Origin: an uncultured Flavobacteriales bacterium
GTDB taxonomy: Bacteria > Bacteroidota > Bacteroidia > Flavobacteriales_D > Crocinitomicaceae
Direction: 5' to 3'
DNA length: 64,000 nucleotides
Assembly: GCA_937876195.1 (NCBI GenBank)
Contig: CALEIK010000026.1
Location: 144,742 to 208,741, forward strand
How positions within the stretch are numbered: position 1 is the first letter of the stretch; each line of letters opens with the position of its first letter. This document shows, in pieces, positions 54,201-61,254 of this stretch. A program made the position numbers and the translations under genes. The notes under the pieces are model-generated. The model was not told the DNA's origin and did not search any database. It was given only the letters and a program-made list of their open reading frames with translations.

Positions 54201-57200
54201 CCACTGGATGCTAACACAAACTATGGCAAATTAAAGCAGCTATATACCATTATACAGTCAGGACAGGCGACGGACGATTTAAACGCCATTGTTACGGAGA
54301 ACTTGTTTTTAAATGCTGCTTCTTTCACAAAAATGATGGAGATTTTTATCGCTTGTGAAAACTACATTGATTCGATGTTTACGTTTGAACGCCCGACGCA
54401 GGAGCAGCTTTATGGATTGACTTCTATTTTTAGAACGAGTGCTAAAGTTCATTTGCGTGATCCGTGGGTAAAAGAAGAAATTAAGTACGATCCAGCAGGA
54501 GGTACAGCCTATGAGAAGTTAATGTTGAATGGTCAATTTTTCTGGAAAGCATTGCACGAACCCGTTGTAGGTCCTTGGGATCCAAGTTTGCAAACGCTTC
54601 CAGAAACTCCCATCATCGATCCCGAACTGTTGCCGTCAAAGGAGCTGCTTCAACATCCCGGAGCAAAGCCTTATAGAGATCTTTACTTTGGTAGAAAGGA
54701 GGTGCTTTCAGATCAATTTGACACCTATGTAAATTTACTTGTCCCGTACAATCCTGAGGGATTTGTGGAAATATTAAATGACGTCAATACAGGTAATCCA
54801 AACACAGATTTTGTTTTAACGCCAGAATATATACGGTTAGAAAAATTAATTGAAGATTTTGAAAGTACGGACGATTTCAGAATTCATAAAGCAACGCTAA
54901 AGCTAGAGGAGGCATTCGGACTTTCGGCAGAAGATTTTTCAGTGATTTTGCCAATTATGCTTGTATATGAAGACAATAATCCTCTTGTACAACCCTCCAT
55001 CAATGAGCTCAAAAAAGCAGCAAAATTATTGGTAACAGGGTTTAAGAAGATTCAGCTTTATCCTGGCACTGGCGGCTGGATAGATAAAGAGATTACCGGA
55101 TCTTTTCTAGGTGGTGAACCAGTAGAATACTACAATGTAATAAAAATGCGTCTTGCACCTGAACGTGGAATTCTTTCCAACAGAATTGATTGGCAAACTA
55201 CCCTTCGTACGTGGAACCGCATTCCAACCATTGTTCCAGACATTGTACCACCTGAAAATATCAAAGAATTTATATCAGGGGAAGTGGCGCATGACCTCTG
55301 GGTGGCGCGAAAAGATGCGGTGGATACCCTGTTTGATGATCTTGAAACACTTTTCAATTCTTCTGTAATGCCCATTTCTGACCTTCTGGACAATTACGAA
55401 AAGATGCTCGCCATGGCGGTGGCACGTACCGAGAGTGACACGATTAACGTTGCGAGTTACTTACCTTATTTTCTGAACATTGAAAATTTGGAGGAAGCAG
55501 GGGAGGACATTCGACCCTACATTACTCAATTGGGAATAGAAATTACCGAATATCGGGTTTTGCGAAAGATTTATTCGATTATCGCTCATGCAGATGAGTA
55601 TAGCCTTGACCCAGATTTACTCGAATCGGAATACACGGATGTGATTGACATTCTGATCAAGATTCACACACGCACTATTTTACCGTTTGCAGCGATTCAA
55701 GAAGAGTTTGACGAGGATGTGATTTTGTGCAGTGATGCGTTTCAAAATTACAAACCAACGAGCATTAATTTCCCGTTAAATACGGTTGTGAATGAGCCCA
55801 ACAAATGGCGGACACCTCACCGTGAAGTAAAAGTCTGGAAAGATACCCTTGAAACCCGTGATGAGCGTGAAGCGCGCATAAAAGAAGCATGGAAAGAGAT
55901 CTTGCTAGAAGCGGAGGAAATCACCATGCCTGTTATGCGGGATGCCTTGATCAAAGCCTTGAAAGATGAGTGCGAATCACTTGAAGATGCTGCTGAGCGT
56001 TTGGCAAAAACCCTCTTTATTGAAACCAAAGACAATTGTTGCGTAAAGCACAGCAGAGTGTCTTTTGCGATAGAAACATTGCAAGGACTTTACTTCTCTA
56101 TCCAAAGTGGAATCTACAATGATTACCTGAATGGGTTTTGGATTGTAGCACCTAATTTTAAACGTGAATGGCAATGGTTGGGCTCGTATGCTACTTGGCG
56201 TGCAGCAATTTTTACGTACATTTTCCCAGAAAATCTGTTGTACCCTACGTTGAAGCGTATGCAAAGTCCAGCGTTTAGACAATTATCAGAAACCTTGCGC
56301 AACGCCAACCGTTTTTCTCCAGATGACGCCTGCATGGCGGCAAAGAATTATCAGACCTATTTTGAAGATATAAGCAATTTAGAGATCATTTGTACAGCGA
56401 ATTCCACTGCATGGATGCACAGGGATAATCCTTTGGATTGTTGCGATAATGGAAGTGATACTATTCTGAAATATATGACCTATTATTTTGGACAGAGTTT
56501 AACTTCTGGAAACAGCTACTGGTCTCAGAAAGACTTCAATAGTAACGACGGGGAATCACATGGTTTTTGGGAAGAACTGCCAATTGGAGATAATGTAGAA
56601 ATTTTAGGTTGCTTTCCCTTGGCTAAGGAATACGATGACAACGGTAATCAGTTAGACTTGGCTTTATGGTTATTTTACACCTATCGAAAGGATGGGGAAC
56701 CGACACTTGGGTACATAAAAAAAGACCTGAGAACACCTGGAAGTACTTGGCAAGACGAAGAGGAAATTAAAATACCCTTCCTACCACCCCATTCAACACC
56801 ATGGTCAAAACTTATTAAGCTGACCGCTTGTCAAGGTTCATTTGCGTGGGATTCTCCCTCCTTCATTTTTACATATATCAAGTCAGATGGTACCCTTTAT
56901 GGCAATTTTCATTCTCAGTTAAATGAGAGTGAAGGCGATTTTAATACTTCTGTAAATCCATTTTTCCGGTTTGACATTCCGACCGGTGCCGTGAAGTTTC
57001 ATGTTCAAGGATACAATGGGCTTGTTGAGGGCATTTTAGTTGCTTATGAAAAATTAGTAGTAGCACAATACCACGGATATGGTCATGGTTATACATTAGA
57101 GAATTTGCCTATTGACTTTTCAGAAATAGCGGGCTGTTACCAGCAAGAATTGGAAACAAATAAAATTATTATTTTCGGAAAGGAAGCAAGTACAGGTGAA

Positions 57201-60200
57201 ATGAAAGCGGTACAAATTACATTTGCATACCCAACTACTGGACCAGGACCTTATTTCCCCATAAACAACTTTGTCACCTATAGTGAAATTGATATTAATT
57301 CAAATCAACTGAGTTATATGGAAAAGTTATGCCCTGTCTTTCGGGAGTTTCCCACGAAAGCCGCTCTGGCTACAAAAATGACAGGTAATGACAGACAAGG
57401 TGTTCATTTAATAGTTGATAATCAGGTAAATGAAATTCTGACCACGAATGTATTCAACCTAAGCCTCAAGTATCCGAGTTTCGTTCCCATCGAATCAGCT
57501 GATTGTTACGCTAATGTTGCACTAAGAAAAATGCAGATTAAAGAGCTCATGAAAATGAATCTGAACATGCCAGTTGGAGTTATAAGCAATGATATATTAG
57601 CTACAACTGTTACACGAGAATGTCTCTATGAAGCATATTATTTTGTTCCAATGCTCATTGCCCTAGACCAACAAAGTCGAGGGCAGTATGAAGCAGCGCT
57701 TTCTTGGTACCGTTCGGTGTACGATTATACCTTGAGCGATCATACGGATCCAGAACTACGAAAAATTTTCTATGGGTTGGTATTGGAAGGTTCCACGTAC
57801 AGCACCTATCAGCGACCGGCTGATTGGTTACTTGATCCGCTCAATCCACACTTGATTGCACAAACGCGCATTAATTCGTATACCAAGTACACCATTCAGA
57901 ACATTGCACAATGCTTGTTGAGTTATGGTGACCGTGAATTTACGGTAGATACAGTTGAAACTGTTCCGAATGCTCGAAAGTTGTATTCTGAAGCCCTTAG
58001 CTTGTTGAAAGTTCCTGAATTGAACAGAAAACCGTCCGAATGCTTCACCATGGTGAATGCTTGTTTGGACGATGCTATTGTTGTGCCCGATCCATGGACA
58101 AACGTTTTGTCCGAGTTGAAGACCAAACTTCTAAATTTGGGGAACATTGGGGTAATTTCAGATATGATTACTGAAATTACCGCGATTTTTGATGATAGTG
58201 AGTTGACTATTGAAGAAAAATTTTCAGATTCATTTGCCTATATTGAAAATAATACCCCAGCACCGCCCACACCTGATACAGTAGTTGATATAGCGGATGG
58301 ACATGCAGAACAAATGAACAATGCCTTCCGTTATCTGTTCGCAGATATTTCGCTGAATAGCTTTAATACGCAGGTAGGAGAACATTTCCAAAACGTAGTT
58401 GCGCAAGTTTCCTTTGTGGATCCCTCATTGGTGGACTCCGAAGAAATGGAAGAAAACATTGCCTGGCTCACCGATGAAGTGCCGAGCAATGAAACACCTT
58501 ATGCATTTACACCTGTATCTGTCGAAGGGAAGCAACTGTTGCCTGAAAAATATGCGTACAGCCCGTTCGTTTCAGGAGGGTATGGATTTACCGCAAACCT
58601 GATACACAGCAATGCACCCGTCGTATTTGACCCCACTATCTATCCAAAAAGCTATACACCTTTAATTACGTATCATTTCTGCTTGCCGAAGAACCCTGTG
58701 TACAACGGGATGGAGTTAAAAGCAAACTTAGAATTGTTTAAAATTCACAATTGCAGAAACATTGCAGGCATGGTGCGCACACTCGATATTTTTGCCGCGC
58801 CCACTGACAGCACCACGGGCGTTCCAATGATAGGTGCCGGAGGTAGTTTAATTTTACCGGGAATTGGCAATTTTGCACCTTCTCAGTACCGTTTCCGTGT
58901 ACTCATAGAACGCGCTAAGCAATTTGTAGCTCAGGCACAGCAATTGGAAAACCAGTTTTTATCTGCGGTTGAAAAGGAAGATGCCGAAAGTTACAGCCAA
59001 CTGCGTGCACGGCAGGATTTAAAAACCGCGAAGGCGACGGTGAAACTGCAAGATTTAAGGGTGAAGCAGTCTGAGAATGAGTTGGAAATGGCTGATTTGC
59101 AGTTGGATAAGGTTACTTTTTCTTCTACGCATTTTACAAATTTATTGGAGATCGGTTTAATTGGTTATGAGTCTACAAGCTTGAATTTATTAATAGCTTC
59201 AACAATATTAAACTTAGGTGCTGGTATAGCATTTACTGCAGCATCAATACCGTCCTTTGGAGCAACCATCGGTTCTGCGCTTTCATCTGTCGCACAATTG
59301 TTATCGTCTCTATCGTCATACAATAGTCAACTTGCTTCTTATCAAAGACGAGAGCAAGAATGGCAATACCAAAAAACGTTGGCTGGGCACGACATTAACC
59401 TTGCTAACCAACAAATAAATATTGCCAATCAGAATATTCGGATTACATCACAAGAAAGAGAAATTGCTTCATTGAACATGGATCATGCAACAGATACGCT
59501 GGAGTTCTTGAAAACCAAGTTTACCAATGCGGAATTGTACCGATGGATGGGCAATATTCTGGAACGTACCTACAGCTATATGCTGAGCATAAGTACTGCC
59601 GTAGCACGATCGGCTGAACGTCAATACTACTTTGAACAACAACAGCAAGCGGGTCCATTTATTTTGGATGATTATTGGGAAATTCCAGAATCTGGTTCAC
59701 CCAATGGAGGTGGTACCGACCGAAGAGGTTTAACAGGAAGCGCACGTTTACTGCAAGACCTTACGCGTTTGGATCAGTTTGCTTTTGAAAATACGAAACG
59801 TAAATTGCAGATGACAAAACGGATCTCGTTGGCTCAAAATTTCCCTGAGGAGTTTCAGGCGTTCAGAGAAACAGGTGTATTCAACTTTGCAATAACCGAC
59901 CGTATGTTTGATCATGACTTTCCTGGGCATTATTTGCGCTTGATCAATGGAATTAAAGCATCTGTGATAGGATTGGTCCCTGTAAATGATGGGATTAAAG
60001 CCTTACTGACAGCAGGAGCAACATCCTACACGGTGATTGAAGCGAATAATTTGTTCCAACGGGTTCCAATTCGGAGAGCTGAAATAGAACAAATTGCGCT
60101 GAGTGCACCAACATTGAGTAATGGTTTGTTTGAATTGCAACCTATGCAAGGTGAATTTCTGAATCCGTTTGAAGGAATGGGGGTTGAATCTCAATGGGAA

Positions 60201-60782
60201 TTTAAAATGCCTAAGTTCTCCAACCGCATGGATTACAACCAAATTGCGGATGTGCTTATTGACATTGAATACACCGCCATGGAAAGTTTCCAGTACCGCT
60301 ACCAAGTGCTTCAAGACATTGATAATACAGCACGCTTCGCACGTGGGTTCTCGTTCAAGAATGATTTCCCTGATCAATGGTATGAATTGGCAGAAGCACA
60401 AGAAGGTACAGAAACTATCACAGTGGAATTTGAACTGAAACGCGAGAATTTCCCTCAGGGATTGAATGATATACAATTGGATGGTAGTAGTGATATCTTA
60501 TTGCATTTCGTGCGAGAAGATGGATTTACAGATGAAATTAGTGTTTATGATTTCTCACTGGCGACGAATGAGACAGAAGATAATAGCAAAGAAACATTAA
60601 ATGGAACGTTTACTGCCGGGACTCTGACAGGTGAAATTCTAGCTTCAAATCCACCTACGCCGTTTGTAAAGTTGAAATTATCGTTTGACGAAGACAACCG
60701 CGAGTTGTTTACTGAGGAGAAAGTGCAGGATATTATATTGTTGGTGAATTGTAAAGCTGAATTGCCGGGGTATCCGTTATAA
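51300..60782 (+). CDS. Tc toxin complex subunit TcA
   Basis: A 3160-residue pore-forming subunit of an ABC-type (insecticidal) toxin complex, in which the TcA pentamer injects the TcB-TcC cocoon's toxin. Visible parts in order: a beta-rich N-terminal extension (about 1-300); a VRP1/SpvA-like segment with CECDDCTSAVSPFTYMVDLL near 454; helical shell region with beta-rich inserts; ABC-toxin N-terminal and neuraminidase-like region (about 1480-2000); the conserved YEAYYFVPMLIALDQQSRGQY near 2108; LFKIHNCRNIAGMVRTLDIF near 2480; a long coiled coil (about 2533-2620) and hydrophobic channel region (about 2630-2700); and the TcB-binding domain (QAGPFILDDYWEIPES at about 2781 onward). It is longer than typical TcA proteins of roughly 2300-2500 residues. 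No signal peptide is seen, as expected. Confidence 0.92.
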   Translation: MSRPIKDLILNEGFTDLGTLQIQVTEFEFPVLRQPEVNENAPKQSWSVLFQTNFTNGDPIPAGYRYVFEASNYEQTVISTREGFLDLRLPPIPIVPQTEEGDLMVAMKVNGPVESRDQECYIKITDGVDDYYTLITDIVLHEDYLSIFDGDETYYKLEDDFEVLFTNTAITLTPTGVLVVYNTAGDGSWVPLGPITFYQIEFPEELTVVSDGIYSTNGNTGTVTSGTLGVKFTPFENFWASVENPAPFKFDVNVKIYEPFGDTLIYDSDSEVLPGSKDFVVLSVDGPPEEADNSPDLDAIETVSGTTFTTELVTFLSGADLDTLNALKKAGPIKFLDGLPTEATETELNLLQGHVDLYTINEDIEVNQHLIDEGYENLYSIAITSKKQFLDAVVDEVLPLFKAAQIHEVVTQTQKMVSSALAERISDLSLNTPVYPKIAGNNFEDEAFAGIINSCECDDCTSAVSPFTYMVDLLMYGAKHIAKGGEYENLNYNAFVTLLEDYFYQPFGTLQVDCHTLHDQFCRVRLVTEVLEKFAVEQTLPQPVLDQLEADRLKFLQVTYQNILLQASTSFEELRDIVKMQPLEDKIVRAERWANKMGIPLYVPEDTVLTADRIWLTEDGTTINELTAENLEIVFGFRDTERDVLTTPPESLMEEWRSVHLRDLWRKTDYPFTNYSREHVDPTDNGTFKDNWLPIIDPDIIGCADMTYLTSEFAENLLVHRKEDTDTFLDFYITDTDLLVRTSADMTHRILRVADRDISTQEIELNTDDEPEIRIYNGSEFVSFPIIKLAYNNLHTDVVLRQLDPPDSPELFQPDGATPVMHYNRVLKVEPDDIDLTGDPIVVTIDFGDDNALLVDVLSGGVVKLTSDSTSDFYSSELTNEFEISELNFVNDHEVTFEIEQDDETFFLGNISFVYEVEVPLYTTEIPNPTDICDELFGVDQTYTYLAPAIDTPFEYSVWDLPSWPSPPLDANTNYGKLKQLYTIIQSGQATDDLNAIVTENLFLNAASFTKMMEIFIACENYIDSMFTFERPTQEQLYGLTSIFRTSAKVHLRDPWVKEEIKYDPAGGTAYEKLMLNGQFFWKALHEPVVGPWDPSLQTLPETPIIDPELLPSKELLQHPGAKPYRDLYFGRKEVLSDQFDTYVNLLVPYNPEGFVEILNDVNTGNPNTDFVLTPEYIRLEKLIEDFESTDDFRIHKATLKLEEAFGLSAEDFSVILPIMLVYEDNNPLVQPSINELKKAAKLLVTGFKKIQLYPGTGGWIDKEITGSFLGGEPVEYYNVIKMRLAPERGILSNRIDWQTTLRTWNRIPTIVPDIVPPENIKEFISGEVAHDLWVARKDAVDTLFDDLETLFNSSVMPISDLLDNYEKMLAMAVARTESDTINVASYLPYFLNIENLEEAGEDIRPYITQLGIEITEYRVLRKIYSIIAHADEYSLDPDLLESEYTDVIDILIKIHTRTILPFAAIQEEFDEDVILCSDAFQNYKPTSINFPLNTVVNEPNKWRTPHREVKVWKDTLETRDEREARIKEAWKEILLEAEEITMPVMRDALIKALKDECESLEDAAERLAKTLFIETKDNCCVKHSRVSFAIETLQGLYFSIQSGIYNDYLNGFWIVAPNFKREWQWLGSYATWRAAIFTYIFPENLLYPTLKRMQSPAFRQLSETLRNANRFSPDDACMAAKNYQTYFEDISNLEIICTANSTAWMHRDNPLDCCDNGSDTILKYMTYYFGQSLTSGNSYWSQKDFNSNDGESHGFWEELPIGDNVEILGCFPLAKEYDDNGNQLDLALWLFYTYRKDGEPTLGYIKKDLRTPGSTWQDEEEIKIPFLPPHSTPWSKLIKLTACQGSFAWDSPSFIFTYIKSDGTLYGNFHSQLNESEGDFNTSVNPFFRFDIPTGAVKFHVQGYNGLVEGILVAYEKLVVAQYHGYGHGYTLENLPIDFSEIAGCYQQELETNKIIIFGKEASTGEMKAVQITFAYPTTGPGPYFPINNFVTYSEIDINSNQLSYMEKLCPVFREFPTKAALATKMTGNDRQGVHLIVDNQVNEILTTNVFNLSLKYPSFVPIESADCYANVALRKMQIKELMKMNLNMPVGVISNDILATTVTRECLYEAYYFVPMLIALDQQSRGQYEAALSWYRSVYDYTLSDHTDPELRKIFYGLVLEGSTYSTYQRPADWLLDPLNPHLIAQTRINSYTKYTIQNIAQCLLSYGDREFTVDTVETVPNARKLYSEALSLLKVPELNRKPSECFTMVNACLDDAIVVPDPWTNVLSELKTKLLNLGNIGVISDMITEITAIFDDSELTIEEKFSDSFAYIENNTPAPPTPDTVVDIADGHAEQMNNAFRYLFADISLNSFNTQVGEHFQNVVAQVSFVDPSLVDSEEMEENIAWLTDEVPSNETPYAFTPVSVEGKQLLPEKYAYSPFVSGGYGFTANLIHSNAPVVFDPTIYPKSYTPLITYHFCLPKNPVYNGMELKANLELFKIHNCRNIAGMVRTLDIFAAPTDSTTGVPMIGAGGSLILPGIGNFAPSQYRFRVLIERAKQFVAQAQQLENQFLSAVEKEDAESYSQLRARQDLKTAKATVKLQDLRVKQSENELEMADLQLDKVTFSSTHFTNLLEIGLIGYESTSLNLLIASTILNLGAGIAFTAASIPSFGATIGSALSSVAQLLSSLSSYNSQLASYQRREQEWQYQKTLAGHDINLANQQINIANQNIRITSQEREIASLNMDHATDTLEFLKTKFTNAELYRWMGNILERTYSYMLSISTAVARSAERQYYFEQQQQAGPFILDDYWEIPESGSPNGGGTDRRGLTGSARLLQDLTRLDQFAFENTKRKLQMTKRISLAQNFPEEFQAFRETGVFNFAITDRMFDHDFPGHYLRLINGIKASVIGLVPVNDGIKALLTAGATSYTVIEANNLFQRVPIRRAEIEQIALSAPTLSNGLFELQPMQGEFLNPFEGMGVESQWEFKMPKFSNRMDYNQIADVLIDIEYTAMESFQYRYQVLQDIDNTARFARGFSFKNDFPDQWYELAEAQEGTETITVEFELKRENFPQGLNDIQLDGSSDILLHFVREDGFTDEISVYDFSLATNETEDNSKETLNGTFTAGTLTGEILASNPPTPFVKLKLSFDEDNRELFTEEKVQDIILLVNCKAELPGYPL

Positions 60783-60865
60783 AGCGTGACCAAAAAGAGC
60801 ACGAAGTACACAAAGAAGATCGCTGTGCACTTTTTGCAAATACGGTGAATTCTGCGTGGTTAAAA
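60783..60865. repeat. Remnant of a 'cac(a)aag/ctgtgcac' dispersed repeat
   Basis: The sequence after the TcA stop contains GCACGAAGTACACAAAGAAG, CGCTGTGCAC and CTGCGTGGTTAAAA, similar in style to the cacagag repeats at 6122-6325. The element lies between tcA and the next gene and may separate their transcripts. Confidence 0.35.
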
Positions 60866-60904
60866 TGGTAATTTAGTAATTGAACAAATTAAAATTTAAA
60901 AATT

Positions 60905-61222
60905 ATGAAAAATGTAAAATTAGTAGTACTTGCAACAATGACCATGTTGTTTTTAGGAATGGGAGATGTGAGTGCGCAGGAAAGTAAAATTCAGTCTGTA
61001 ATTATATCCGTATGTGTTAAAGGAAGTAAGTACACAATTGAGGTCGTCAATCCAGACTATAGCGTTGAATTAAAAGAATATACAACTAAAGACAACGTTC
61101 ATGTTACCTTAAAGCAAGAAATTGACAAATGGTTGGAGGAAGGATATCAAATAATGGAATCAAATTCTAATTATCTTTCTGGTGGTTTCCCGGTTAGTGG
61201 ATATATTTTGGTCAAGGAATGA
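60905..61222 (+). CDS. Small secreted protein between TcA and TcB genes
   Basis: A 105-residue protein with a clear signal peptide (about 1-25, ending VSAQES) and a compact alpha/beta mature domain (KIQSVIISVCVKGSKYTIEV, then a helix LKQEIDKWLEEGYQIMESN and a strand GYILVKE). No family recognised; the pattern is similar to small DUF4177-like proteins. A secreted protein between the two large Tc subunits, which lack signal peptides, is unusual, so it may be an unrelated gene inserted in the locus or an accessory factor. Confidence 0.6.
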   Translation: MKNVKLVVLATMTMLFLGMGDVSAQESKIQSVIISVCVKGSKYTIEVVNPDYSVELKEYTTKDNVHVTLKQEIDKWLEEGYQIMESNSNYLSGGFPVSGYILVKE

Positions 61223-61254
61223 TAAATATAATCAAACACATTTAACCAAAACCT